From the NCBI RefSeq assembly GCF_020387415.1, contig NZ_JAGWCB010000014.1:22681-86680 (forward strand): a stretch of DNA of 64,000 nucleotides, read 5' to 3'. Under the pieces are notes generated by a model, which was not told the origin of the DNA, made no database searches, and saw nothing but the letters and a program-made list of their open reading frames with translations. Both the position numbers and the translations under genes were made by a program. Within the stretch, counting starts at the first letter, position 1; every line of letters begins with the position of its first letter. Positions 50,902-59,785 of the stretch are shown piece after piece. The DNA is from Ideonella benzenivorans (GTDB lineage Bacteria; Pseudomonadota; Gammaproteobacteria; Burkholderiales; Burkholderiaceae_C).

Positions 50902-51678
50902 TCAGGGCAGCGTCAGCGTGAACCAGGCCGCCTGCGGGGCCAGTTGCACGATGTCGGCATACGGTGCCAGCGCCCGCTCGGTGCTGTCGCGCAGCTGCAT
51001 GCGCAGGCCCAGGAAAGCCAGCAGGCCCAGCAGCGCGAAGACGCTGCCCATCACCCACAACGGCAGCTCCGAGCGCAGCTTGTGGCGGACCTGGTCCGGC
51101 GGCGCCCAGTGCGGGGCGAAGGCACTACGCCGCCCCTGCAGGTGCAGGATCTCGTCGCCCAGCCGGGCGGTCAGGTAGCCCAGCTTCTCGGTCCCCTCCA
51201 GCGCGTACTTGCCCTGGAACCCCAGCAGCAGGCACATGTGGAACACCTCCAGCGCCTGCAGCCGCACCGCGCCTTCCCGGCGCAGCTCCTCCAGCCGCTC
51301 GAAGAAGCGTTCGCCCGCCATGTGCTCACCAAACAGCTCCAGCTGCAGCGGCTTGAGCATCCAGGCCTCGCGGATGGCCGCACCACTGGTCAGCAGAATT
51401 TCGTCGAGCAGGCCACAGAAGGCGAACTTGGCCTGGTACACATCGCCGCTCTCCAACCCGAGGCGTTTGGCGCCGCGGTCCACCTCCTGCAGCAGTTCCA
51501 TCACCTTCTCGCGAAAGCGCCCTGCGTCCGTCGGCCACTGGCCATTCTTCAGCAGAAAGACCATGTAGAAGCCGGGATAGAGCAGGTCCATCAGGGTGCG
51601 GGGTTCGGCGGCCGCCATGCTGGCGACCACCGGCGGCGCGGCGGGCGTGGTGGCGAACAGAGAAGGGGCAGTGCTCAT
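50902..51678 (-). CDS. tssL: Type VI secretion protein TssL (DotU/IcmH family)
   Basis: Inner-membrane anchor of the T6SS membrane complex, 258 residues. The cytoplasmic DotU domain (about 25-205) contains AKFAFCGLLDEILLTS, AGERFFERLEELRREG and LEVFHMCLLLGFQGKYA, all standard. One C-terminal membrane helix (LPLWVMGSVFALLGLLAFLGL) is present. There is no OmpA-like peptidoglycan-binding extension, so a separate TagL-type protein or TssJ-TssM must hold the wall. It is last in the tssJ-tssK-tssL run; tssM, its usual partner, is not in the window. Confidence 0.93.
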   Translation of the reverse strand: MSTAPSLFATTPAAPPVVASMAAAEPRTLMDLLYPGFYMVFLLKNGQWPTDAGRFREKVMELLQEVDRGAKRLGLESGDVYQAKFAFCGLLDEILLTSGAAIREAWMLKPLQLELFGEHMAGERFFERLEELRREGAVRLQALEVFHMCLLLGFQGKYALEGTEKLGYLTARLGDEILHLQGRRSAFAPHWAPPDQVRHKLRSELPLWVMGSVFALLGLLAFLGLRMQLRDSTERALAPYADIVQLAPQAAWFTLTLP

Positions 51679-51702
51679 GGGAAGAACGTGTCAACGTGGG
51701 GA

Positions 51703-53058
51703 TCAGGCCTCGCCATTGAGGGCGATGAGTTCCATCTGCAGGTCAGGCAGCCCGGTCGGGGCGTAGATGCACAGGGCGCGGGACTGGAGCATCCGTTCGT
51801 AGAGCGGGCCGCGCGGCTCCAGCGCGAAATAGTAGGCCCCCGGGCGCACCGGGATGGCCACCGGCACCTGGGGCAGATGGGTCAGGCGCACGCCGGCGGT
51901 GGCCGTCAGCACCACCTTCTCGACGTCGTCCGGCGCACCGACCTTCAGCCGCTGCGGAATCACCTCGACCAGCTCAGCCGGCGGCAGGGCCGCCTGCACG
52001 CCCAGGTACAGGCGCGTCCCGTCGCCGATCTTCTGCGAATCCAGCCGCCCGACGTGATAGGACGGCCGGGTCTCGCTCAGCGCAATGGCGAAGTAGCGGG
52101 TGGAGATGACCGTCTCCAGCAGATCGCGCACGATCGTGTCCAGCCGCAGGAAGGCAGCGGCCGGGGTCTGGTGGTCGTAGGCGGGCAGATCGGCCAGCCC
52201 ATGCGTGCGCGAGAAGGTCATCAGCGCCCCCGCCAGGTCCAGCAGACGCTCGAACAGGCGCTCGGGCGGCAGCCCGGGGTGGTGGTACAGATGGGACAGC
52301 CCGGCATAGGCGCTGCTGCAGGTGTGCAGCAGCCAGAACGAGGCGATGTCCCCCGAGCGGAACTCGATCACATGCTTGGAGGGTTCGCGGTGGACCCCAT
52401 AGAGCGCATCCACCTTGGCCTGCAGCATGTCCAGTGTCCGCCGCAGCAGGCCCTGCAGCAGCGGCGACGCGGCGATCGACATCACCGGCGGAGAAAACGA
52501 GGGATCCAGCTCGAAGGTGCCGGTGCCGGTCCGGCGCACCCGCACCAGGGGCAGCGAGGTCAGGTGATCGCGGGCTTCGGTCTCGGCCAGCAGGCGCGCC
52601 GTCCGGCGCAGCGTCACCATCTCCGCCTCGACCGCCCCGGTGAACCAGTCGGAGGCTGACTCATGGCGCTGCACATAGCGGACGGCTGAAGCGCCGGCGT
52701 CGTCCGCGGCACAGCTGTTGGCCCCTGTCGGTCGCACCGGGGTGAGCGCCAAGTGGTAGGTGCATTCCGAGAGACCTGCCGGCCAGCCCGAGAGCGACAC
52801 GGGCGCCGGCAATTCGTCGTCGGTAGGGGCAGAGAACAGATCCCCGTCGGGCAACACCACCTGCAGCGCCGTGACCCGCAGCACCCCGTTGGACAGGGCG
52901 TCGGCATCCACCTGCCAGCGGCGCACCCCCCAGGCAAAAGGGCTCAGGGCCTGGGCGGTCTCGGCCAGACGCCACTCATGGTAGGCATCCTGGCGCTGGA
53001 AATGCTGGGGCCGCAGGAACAACCCCTCCCCCCAGAGCAGCTTCGAAGCACGGATCAC
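51703..53058 (-). CDS. tssK: Type VI secretion baseplate protein TssK
   Basis: Connects the baseplate to the membrane complex; 451 residues, normal length. The start MIRASKLLWGEGLFLRPQHFQRQDAYHEWRL is the hallmark of TssK, and the N-terminal shell domain and C-terminal head (HLPQVPVAIPVRPGAYYFALEPRGPLYERM) are both complete. It sits 37 bp after tssJ and 24 bp before tssL. Confidence 0.95.
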   Translation of the reverse strand: MIRASKLLWGEGLFLRPQHFQRQDAYHEWRLAETAQALSPFAWGVRRWQVDADALSNGVLRVTALQVVLPDGDLFSAPTDDELPAPVSLSGWPAGLSECTYHLALTPVRPTGANSCAADDAGASAVRYVQRHESASDWFTGAVEAEMVTLRRTARLLAETEARDHLTSLPLVRVRRTGTGTFELDPSFSPPVMSIAASPLLQGLLRRTLDMLQAKVDALYGVHREPSKHVIEFRSGDIASFWLLHTCSSAYAGLSHLYHHPGLPPERLFERLLDLAGALMTFSRTHGLADLPAYDHQTPAAAFLRLDTIVRDLLETVISTRYFAIALSETRPSYHVGRLDSQKIGDGTRLYLGVQAALPPAELVEVIPQRLKVGAPDDVEKVVLTATAGVRLTHLPQVPVAIPVRPGAYYFALEPRGPLYERMLQSRALCIYAPTGLPDLQMELIALNGEA

Positions 53059-53095
53059 ATCAACTTCCCATCAGGTTTCAACACATCAGTGGATC

Positions 53096-53794
53096 TCACG
53101 AACACTGGACCCCGGCCAGGCGGGTCATCTCCAGCGGCGCATCCAGGGCCTGCCCGCTGGCGACACTCAGCGCACAGGCGTGCACCCCGAGGGTCAGTTC
53201 CCCCTGGGCCGCCGCCTTCGCATCGAACACATGCCGCCAGCGTCCTGGCGCTGGCGCCCGGAACAGCGCGACCACCCCGACATAGCGGGTGCCCACAGGC
53301 AGCGTCTCGGTGGCATCGAAGTGCTGACCCGGCGTCAAGACCACTTCCCTCACCCCCAGCACCTCGCCCGCCAATTCCGAAGGCCATTGACGCCGGTCAG
53401 TATTGAAGGTCGCGGCCGGCGCCCGCATGAACGCGTCCTTGTCACCCAGCTCATAGATTCTCGCAACCACGGGCAGCGACCGGCCATTTGTATCTGTATT
53501 TAACAATTCCCCCGCATGCAGGCGAATCACAACCTGTAACTTCTTCTCGGGTTTCATCGAAGCCGCCGCCGCAGGCAGATCCTGATTTTGTAACGATACT
53601 CTTTGCAACCCGACAATCTGTAACATCGAATCCATGACCCCCGGGGATGAGCCCGCGGGCGCAGAGGTGGCACAGGCCGTCAACGCCAGGGGAAACAGCA
53701 GGCAGACACGCCCTCCGAGCAGACGCCAGCGGTGCACCAGCACCCACATGGCCATGCATCGCGCACGAATATCAGAAACCCCTGCCATCCTCAT
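53096..53794 (-). CDS. tssJ: Type VI secretion outer-membrane lipoprotein TssJ
   Basis: Lipoprotein of the T6SS trans-envelope complex; up to 232 residues. The lipobox LALTAC gives Cys41 when counted from 53794; starts at 53755 or 53749 would give a more ordinary signal peptide, and no start has a clear ribosome-binding site. The transthyretin-like body is shown by LQVVIRLHAGELLNTDTNGRSLPVVARIYELGD and FMRAP (family RIYQL region). The 5' half uses codons such as TTA, AGA, ACA and GTA that are rare in neighbouring genes. It is divergent from the TPR lipoprotein gene. Confidence 0.85.
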   Translation of the reverse strand: MRMAGVSDIRARCMAMWVLVHRWRLLGGRVCLLFPLALTACATSAPAGSSPGVMDSMLQIVGLQRVSLQNQDLPAAAASMKPEKKLQVVIRLHAGELLNTDTNGRSLPVVARIYELGDKDAFMRAPAATFNTDRRQWPSELAGEVLGVREVVLTPGQHFDATETLPVGTRYVGVVALFRAPAPGRWRHVFDAKAAAQGELTLGVHACALSVASGQALDAPLEMTRLAGVQCS

Positions 53795-54024
53795 CCCCCT
53801 GTTTGCCGGCGCATCCTCAATTCAGACGAAACGCCCTCCGAACGCCAGACCATCGACGCTCTTCGTGGGGTCGAAGTCTAGCCTTGATGCCCCCCATTGG
53901 CGGAATTTCAGGATCCCCCAAAAGGAGGTTTGACCTTTGTTTTTGGCGGCATATAGTCCGCCTGCCTGGAAATTCACCCATCTGCCAGGCCATACGGCTT
54001 GTTTCTATTTTCATGGAGTTACAA
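53795..54024. promoter_or_regulatory. Divergent T6SS promoter region
   Basis: The 230-bp gap between tssJ and the TPR lipoprotein gene is AT-richer than its surroundings near 53930-54020. On the plus strand TTGACC (53930-53935) and TATAGT (53952-53957) are 16 bases apart, a good sigma-70 promoter, predicting transcription from about 53964 into the tssB arm. No -24/-12 (sigma-54) element was noticed. A promoter for tssJKL must also lie here, but I could not pick it. Confidence 0.6.
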
Positions 54025-54663
54025 ATGAAGTCCGCCCTGCGCCAACCCGTGCAACGGAGCGCCCTGGCTCTCACCGCGGTCCTGTGTGCGTTGCTGACGG
54101 CCTGCGCGGCCCCCGGCGGCCCGTCGGCCTCCGACCCGGCGCCGGTGCCGCCCACGCTGGAGTCCTTTTTGACGCAGGCTGATCAAGCGCGTGCCGAGGG
54201 GCAGCCGGACAAGGCCCGCGCCCTGTACCGGGACGCGGCCAAGGCCTACCCCGCGGACAAGGCCCCATGGCTGAAGCTCTCCGAGGACTACTTCGCCGCC
54301 GGTGACTACGGCAACGCCGTGCTGGCCGGTCAGGAGGTGCTGCAGCGCGACCCACAGGACAACACGGCCAACAGCCTGCTGGCAGTCAGCGGGCTGCGGA
54401 TCACGGCCGGCTCGCTCAAGGCCCTGCGCAAGGATGCGGCCTATCCGGTGGGCTCCCGCGAGGAAGCCCTGGCCGTCACCCGTTCGCTGCGGGAGACGCT
54501 GGGTGAGACCGCGCTGCTGCCCATCACGCCGCCCGGCGCCGAGCCGCCCAAGGCCAAGTCTGCGCCGCGCCGCCGCACCAGCCGGCCGGCCCCGGCCCCC
54601 GCGCATCCGGCAGCCGCCGCCGCCCCTGCCCCCGCCGGCAATCCCCTCGACAAGCTCAAGTGA
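54025..54663 (+). CDS. T6SS-associated TPR lipoprotein
   Basis: 212 residues from ATG 54025, preceded by GGAG six bases upstream; the frame is open further upstream but the promoter lies there. The signal peptide ends in the lipobox LLTAC. Two or three tetratricopeptide-like repeats follow (FLTQADQARAEGQPDKARALYRDAAKAYP, then LKLSEDYFAAGDYGNAVLAGQEVLQRDP), and the tail is an Ala/Pro/Arg-rich, probably unstructured linker. Its place as first gene before tssB suggests a role in envelope assembly or in docking of the sheath machine, but no function is established from sequence. Confidence 0.75.
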   Translation: MKSALRQPVQRSALALTAVLCALLTACAAPGGPSASDPAPVPPTLESFLTQADQARAEGQPDKARALYRDAAKAYPADKAPWLKLSEDYFAAGDYGNAVLAGQEVLQRDPQDNTANSLLAVSGLRITAGSLKALRKDAAYPVGSREEALAVTRSLRETLGETALLPITPPGAEPPKAKSAPRRRTSRPAPAPAHPAAAAAPAPAGNPLDKLK

Positions 54664-54699
54664 GCCTCTCCCGTTCCCGCCCGCAGCAAGGAAACACCC

Positions 54700-55218
54700 A
54701 TGGCCAAGAAGGACAGCGTTCAGAAGCGGCTTGAAAAGGTCCGCCCTCCCCGTGTGCAACTCACCTATGACGTCCAGGTGGGCGACGCCATCGAACAGAA
54801 GGAACTGCCCTTCGTGGTGGGGGTGCTCGGTGAGTTCTCCGGCCAGGTGGACCCGGACAAGCCCCTGCCCAAACTCAAGGACCGCAAGTTCGTCAACGTC
54901 GACCTCGACAACTTCGACGACGTGATGGCCGGCATGGCCCCCAAGACCTCGTTCCGCGCCAAGAACCGGCTCAGCCCGGAGGGGGGCGAGTTCGGCGTGA
55001 ACCTGGAGTTCAAGTCGATGGAGGACTTCCGCCCGGAATCCATCGTGCAGCAGGTCGAACCCCTGCGCCGCCTGCTGGAGGCACGGACCAAGCTCTCCGA
55101 CCTGCGCAACAAGCTGGCCGGCAACGAAAAGCTCGATGACCTGCTGACCGAGGTGCTGTCCAGCACCGAGAAACTGCAGCAGCTCAGCAACGAGACCAAC
55201 CCCGCCGACAAGGAGTGA
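54700..55218 (+). CDS. tssB: Type VI secretion contractile sheath small subunit TssB (VipA)
   Basis: 172 residues. Starts MAKKDSVQKRLEKVRPPRVQLTYDV with QKELPFVVGVLGEFSG, both typical. It pairs with TssC to form the phage-tail-like sheath. The stop lies just before the tssC start, and AAGGAG for tssC is at the end of this gene. Confidence 0.97.
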   Translation: MAKKDSVQKRLEKVRPPRVQLTYDVQVGDAIEQKELPFVVGVLGEFSGQVDPDKPLPKLKDRKFVNVDLDNFDDVMAGMAPKTSFRAKNRLSPEGGEFGVNLEFKSMEDFRPESIVQQVEPLRRLLEARTKLSDLRNKLAGNEKLDDLLTEVLSSTEKLQQLSNETNPADKE

Positions 55219-55220
55219 CC

Positions 55221-56711
55221 ATGAGCGAAGCCCTCCTCAGCCCCGCGGCATCGGCCGCCGCCGCGACAGAGGCCAGCCCGCTGCTCGACCAGATCGTCGC
55301 GCAGAGCAAGGTCGCCCGCTCGGAGACGGAACACGCGCGCGCCCGGGACATCATCTCGGAGCTGGTACGCGAGGTGATGGCCGGCACGGTCACGGTCTCG
55401 GAGAACCTCAGCGTCACGCTGGACGCCCGCGTGGCCGAACTGGACGCGCTGATCTCCGCCCAGCTCAGCGAGATCATGCATCACCCGGCGTTCCAGAAGC
55501 TGGAGTCCACCTGGACCGGCCTGCACTACCTGTGCCGCCAGACCTCCACCAGCGCGGGCATGAAGATCCAGGTCTTCAACGCTGCCAAGAAGGAACTGAT
55601 CAAGGACTTCAAGACGGCGATCGATTTCGACCAGAGCGCGCTGTTCAAGAAGGTCTACGAGGAGGAATTCGGCACCTTCGGGGGCGCCCCCTTCGGCACG
55701 CTGATCGGCGACTTCGAGATCTCGCGCCAGCCCGAGGACATGTACTTCATCGAACAGATGTCGCACGTGGCCGCCGCGGCGCACGCGCCGTTCATCTCGG
55801 CCGCCTCACCCGAGCTCTTCGGTCTGGAGACCTACACCGACCTGGGCAAGCCGCGTGACCTGGCCAAGGTCTTCGACACGGTGGACTACGCCAAGTGGCG
55901 TTCCTTCCGGGATTCGGAAGATTCCCGCTACGTGGGCCTGACGGTGCCGCGCTTCCTGGGCCGCCTGCCCTTCAACCCCAAGGACGGCACCGCCACCGAA
56001 GGCTTCAACTTCGTCGAGGACGTGGACGGCACGGAGCACGACAAGTACCTGTGGGTCAATGCCGCCTACGCCATGGGGGCGCGCCTGACCGCTGCCTTCG
56101 AAAGCTACGGCTGGTGCGCCGCCATCCGCGGCGTGGAAGGTGGTGGTCTGGTGGAGGATCTGCCCACCCACACCTTCAAGACCGACGAGGGTGAGGTCGC
56201 GCTGAAGTGCCCGACCGAGATCGCGATCACCGACCGGCGCGAGAAGGAGCTCAGCGACCTGGGCTTCATCCCGCTGGTGCATTGCAAGAACACCGACTAC
56301 GCGGCCTTCTTCGGCACCCAATCGGCTCAGCGCCCCAAGAAGTACGACAGCGATGCCGCCAACGCCAACGCGGTGCTCTCGGCCCAGCTGCAGTACATGT
56401 TCAGCGTCTGCCGCATCGCCCACTACCTGAAGGCCATGATGCGCGACAAGGTGGGCAGCTTCGCGTCGGCGGCCAACATCGAGGAATTCCTCAGCCGCTG
56501 GATCCGTCAGTACGTGGTGGAAGACGACAACGCCACGCAGGAAACCAAGGCCACCTACCCGCTGCGCGAGGCCAGCATCCAGGTCTCCGAAGTGCCGGGC
56601 CGCCCCGGCGCCTATCGCGCCGTGTCGTTCATCCGGCCGCATTTCCAGCTCGACGAGCTTTCCGTGTCCCTTCGTCTCGTCGCCGAGCTGCCGCAGTCCC
56701 AGAAGGGCTAA
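55221..56711 (+). CDS. tssC: Type VI secretion contractile sheath large subunit TssC (VipB)
   Basis: 496 residues from ATG 55221, with AAGGAG five bases upstream. Motifs include ESTWTGLHYLCRQT, DFEISRQPEDMYFIEQMSHVAAAAHAPF and EEFLSRWIRQYV, the usual TssC core. It forms the sheath with TssB; the contracted sheath is later unfolded by ClpV, encoded downstream. Confidence 0.97.
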   Translation: MSEALLSPAASAAAATEASPLLDQIVAQSKVARSETEHARARDIISELVREVMAGTVTVSENLSVTLDARVAELDALISAQLSEIMHHPAFQKLESTWTGLHYLCRQTSTSAGMKIQVFNAAKKELIKDFKTAIDFDQSALFKKVYEEEFGTFGGAPFGTLIGDFEISRQPEDMYFIEQMSHVAAAAHAPFISAASPELFGLETYTDLGKPRDLAKVFDTVDYAKWRSFRDSEDSRYVGLTVPRFLGRLPFNPKDGTATEGFNFVEDVDGTEHDKYLWVNAAYAMGARLTAAFESYGWCAAIRGVEGGGLVEDLPTHTFKTDEGEVALKCPTEIAITDRREKELSDLGFIPLVHCKNTDYAAFFGTQSAQRPKKYDSDAANANAVLSAQLQYMFSVCRIAHYLKAMMRDKVGSFASAANIEEFLSRWIRQYVVEDDNATQETKATYPLREASIQVSEVPGRPGAYRAVSFIRPHFQLDELSVSLRLVAELPQSQKG

Positions 56712-56747
56712 ACACAACCGCTGTCATCACAAGGAGCGACAACAATC

Positions 56748-57266
56748 ATGAAGGACATCTACGTCAAGTTCGAGGGAGCCACTGAACTCGAGGGCGACAG
56801 TACCGACCAGAAGCACGCTCGCGAGATCGAGGTTTCCTCGTTCCAGCACTACGTGCGCCAGCCCAAGTCGTCCAGCGCCTCGTCCGCTGGCGGCCACACC
56901 GCCGAGCGCACCGAGCACGGCGAGATGGTGTTCACCAAGGACATCGACAAGGCGACGTCCAAGCTGAACCGCGCCTGCTCGGCCGGCACGGTGTATCCCA
57001 AGGTCACCATCACGTTCTACCGCGCCTTCGGCGGCAAGAGCGCCACCTCGACCTCGCAGTCGCGCGTGGACTACTACAAGATCGTGCTGGAAGACGTGGT
57101 GGTCTCCTCGGTGCAGACCATCATCACCGAAGGCGAACTGCCGGCCGAAACCTTCGGCCTGAAGTACGGCAAGATCACCTGGGAATACAAGCAGCACCGT
57201 CCGGACGGTTCGACCACGTCCACCGGCGTGGCCGGCTGGGACCTGCGCAAGAACGTCGCGGTCTGA
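56748..57266 (+). CDS. hcp: Type VI secretion tube protein Hcp (TssD)
   Basis: 172 residues, the hexameric ring that forms the inner tube and is itself secreted. Starts MKDIYVKFEGATELEGDSTDQKHAREIEVSSFQHYVRQP; contains ERTEHGEMVFTKDIDKATSKL, as in Hcp1-type proteins. AAGGAG lies upstream. There is no C-terminal effector extension. A strong intrinsic terminator follows, which fits the high level of Hcp needed compared with the baseplate proteins. Confidence 0.97.
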   Translation: MKDIYVKFEGATELEGDSTDQKHAREIEVSSFQHYVRQPKSSSASSAGGHTAERTEHGEMVFTKDIDKATSKLNRACSAGTVYPKVTITFYRAFGGKSATSTSQSRVDYYKIVLEDVVVSSVQTIITEGELPAETFGLKYGKITWEYKQHRPDGSTTSTGVAGWDLRKNVAV

Positions 57267-57333
57267 TCTCCTCGGGGCCAGTCGGGGGGACCGGGGTTCC
57301 GCACCTCGTCCCCATCCGATCCACCCTGCTTGC

Positions 57334-57358
57334 GGGCGGCCTCCAGGCCGCCCTTTTT
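57334..57358 (+). terminator. Intrinsic terminator after hcp
   Basis: Perfect 9-bp stem GGGCGGCCT/AGGCCGCCC with a 2-base loop as drawn (probably opening to four or more bases in practice), directly followed by TTTTT. It lies 67 bases after the hcp stop and 19 bases before tssE, so it is well placed to split sheath/tube expression from baseplate expression. Confidence 0.85.
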
Positions 57359-57377
57359 CCCTGCCAGGCTGCCTGCC

Positions 57378-57902
57378 ATGGACCTCTTCAGTCCCTCTCT
57401 GCTGGACAAACTGCTGGGCGCGGATCTGGACGCACCGCGCCCAACACGCGGTCTCCGCAACGCGCCGGACACCGAGACTCGCGCGGACCTCAGTCCCCGC
57501 TGGTCCCTCCAGCAGATCACCGATTCGGTGGCCCGAGATCTCGAGGCTCTGCTCAATGCCCGGCCCAGCCTGGAAGCGGGCGAGATGCCGGCCTACCCAC
57601 AAGCGGCCCGGTCGCTGCTCACCTTCGGACTCACCGACCTCAGCGCGCTGAACGTCGCCAGCGACAAGGACCGTCAGCGCATCCACGAGGCCATTCGCCG
57701 CGCCCTGATGGTGCATGAACCCCGCCTGACGCAGGTGGAAGTCCAGGTTCGCGCCAACACCCAGGTCGGCGCAGGCCTGTGCTTTGCCATCCGGGCCCGC
57801 CTGCGCCTGGACCCTTGCGCCGAGGCCGTCGCCTTCGACGCGATGCTCCAACCGGGCACCAACCATTACGCCGTGAGCCGCAGCGACCTGCGCACACATT
57901 GA
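57378..57902 (+). CDS. tssE: Type VI secretion baseplate protein TssE (gp25-like)
   Basis: 174 residues from ATG 57378 (MDLFSPSLLDKLLGADLD). The gp25/lysozyme-like fold is shown by ITDSVARDLEALLNARPSL, YPQAARSLLTFGLTDLSAL and IRRALMVHEPRLTQVEVQV. It is part of the TssEFGK baseplate wedge and lies 19 bp before tssF. Confidence 0.94.
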   Translation: MDLFSPSLLDKLLGADLDAPRPTRGLRNAPDTETRADLSPRWSLQQITDSVARDLEALLNARPSLEAGEMPAYPQAARSLLTFGLTDLSALNVASDKDRQRIHEAIRRALMVHEPRLTQVEVQVRANTQVGAGLCFAIRARLRLDPCAEAVAFDAMLQPGTNHYAVSRSDLRTH

Positions 57903-57921
57903 ATCCCACCAGGAAGTCGCC

Positions 57922-59769
57922 ATGCAGGACCTGCTGCCGCATTACGAACGGGAACTGGCCTTCCTGCGCACACAGGCGGACGAGTTCGCCCAACGCTATC
58001 CCCGGATCGCGGGCCGGCTGTCGGTCAACGGCGAGGTGCTGCAAGACCCGCATGTCGAACGCCTGATCCAGTCCTTCGCGCTGCTGGGTGCCCGCATCCA
58101 CAAGCGGCTGGACGATGACTTCCCACTCTTCACCGAATCGCTGCTGGGGCTGCTCTATCCCCACTACCTGCGCCCCTTCCCGTCCTGCTCGATCGCCTGC
58201 TTCGATCTGGGCGCGGGCGCCGCGCAGATGAGCCAGGGACAGACGCTGCCACGGGGCACAGCGCTGCACGCGCGCCCGATGCGTGGCGTGACCTGCCGCT
58301 TCCAGACCACGGCACCGGTCCAGATCCTGCCGTTGAAGTTGGCCCAGGCGCGGGTCCAGACCACCTCGGTCATCCCGTCGGGCACGCCGATCCCCCCCCA
58401 ATGCACGACCTTGCTGTCCCTGCAACTGGAGTTGCTGTCGCCGCAGGCCAGTTTTGCCACGCTGGACGTGCCGTCGCTGCGGCTGTACCTGGATGGTGAC
58501 CCCTCGCTGGTCACAGCCCTGCGAGAGACCCTGGTCAGCCGTGTGGCAGGCTTGTTCTATCAAACCCAGGCCAACGGCCCGTGGACGCGTGACCCGCAAG
58601 GGCTTCCCCAACCGGTGGGCCTGGGCGACGGTGAAGCACTGGTGGATTTCGAGGCGCGCTCGCACCCGGCCTATCGCCTCCTGACCGAGTACTTCGCCTT
58701 TCCGGACAAGTTCAACTTCGTGGACATCCCGCTGAGCACAGCGCTCTGCGCCACGGCAGGACGGACGTTGACCCTGCACATTGCGCTGTCCGGTCTGAGG
58801 CCGGACAGCCACGAGGCCCGCCTGCTGGAGCTGGTCGGGGCCCGCAACCTGTTGCTGGGCTGTGCCCCGGTCATCAACCTGTTCGCCACCCGGGCCGACC
58901 CGATCCGTATCACGCACGACAAGACCCTCTACCCGGTGCTGCCAGACGGTCGCCGCGCCTTTGGCCACGAGGTCTATGCCATCGACCGTGTCTACCGCGT
59001 GCACCAGACCCCCGAGGGCGAGTCCATCCAGCGCTTCAAGCCCTTCTTTTCGCTGCAGCACGACGACTTGCTGCAGGAGGGCGAGTCCCAGGGGCGCTAC
59101 TGGTTCAGTCAACGCCATCCCATGCAGGCCGGGCAGAGCGTGGGCTACGAGACCGAGATCGGCTTGGTCGACCTGCAGTTCAACCCCAGCCTGCCGCAGA
59201 CCGACACCCTGTCGATCGACGTGCGCGCCACCAATCGGGACCTGCCCTGCCAGATGAGCATCGGCCAGGTGGGGGGGGATCTGTTCGCGGAAGGCGGAGG
59301 CCCGTGGAAGGAAATCCGCCTGCTGCGCCGCCCCACCCCCAGCCTGCGGTTCGAGGCCGACCATGGGGCCTTGTGGCGCCTGGTGTCGCACCTGTCACTC
59401 AACCATCTGACCTTGAGCGACAGCGGGTTGGAGGGCCTCAAGGAGATGCTGCGCCTCTACGACCTGCCGCACCTGCCACACAGCCAGCGCATGATCGACG
59501 GCCTGATGCAGGTGGACTACCGACCTGTGCAGGCCTGCCTGCCCGGCAATCCCTTTGCCACCTTCGTGCGTGGCACGGAGGTGCGGCTCAGCGTCAATGA
59601 ACAGGCCTTCGTCGGCGGTGGCCTACACCTGTTCGCCCAGGTGCTCGACCGATTCCTGGGGCTGTACGCCCACATCAATTCCTTCGTCCAACTCAAGCTG
59701 CTGTCGCACCGGACGGGCGAGGTGCTGCTCACCTGTCCCCCCCGCAGTGGCGACCAGGCCCTGCTGTGA
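57922..59769 (+). CDS. tssF: Type VI secretion baseplate protein TssF
   Basis: 615 residues, normal length. Starts LLPHYERELAFLRTQADEFAQRYPRIAGRL, with VERLIQSFALLGARIHKRLDDDFPLFTESLLGLLYPHYLRPFPS, the standard N-terminal block; the C-terminal GGGLHLFAQVLDRFLGLYAHINSF is also typical. It forms baseplate wedges with TssG and TssE. Confidence 0.96.
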   Translation: MQDLLPHYERELAFLRTQADEFAQRYPRIAGRLSVNGEVLQDPHVERLIQSFALLGARIHKRLDDDFPLFTESLLGLLYPHYLRPFPSCSIACFDLGAGAAQMSQGQTLPRGTALHARPMRGVTCRFQTTAPVQILPLKLAQARVQTTSVIPSGTPIPPQCTTLLSLQLELLSPQASFATLDVPSLRLYLDGDPSLVTALRETLVSRVAGLFYQTQANGPWTRDPQGLPQPVGLGDGEALVDFEARSHPAYRLLTEYFAFPDKFNFVDIPLSTALCATAGRTLTLHIALSGLRPDSHEARLLELVGARNLLLGCAPVINLFATRADPIRITHDKTLYPVLPDGRRAFGHEVYAIDRVYRVHQTPEGESIQRFKPFFSLQHDDLLQEGESQGRYWFSQRHPMQAGQSVGYETEIGLVDLQFNPSLPQTDTLSIDVRATNRDLPCQMSIGQVGGDLFAEGGGPWKEIRLLRRPTPSLRFEADHGALWRLVSHLSLNHLTLSDSGLEGLKEMLRLYDLPHLPHSQRMIDGLMQVDYRPVQACLPGNPFATFVRGTEVRLSVNEQAFVGGGLHLFAQVLDRFLGLYAHINSFVQLKLLSHRTGEVLLTCPPRSGDQALL

Positions 59770-59785
59770 GCCGGCACCATCGACC

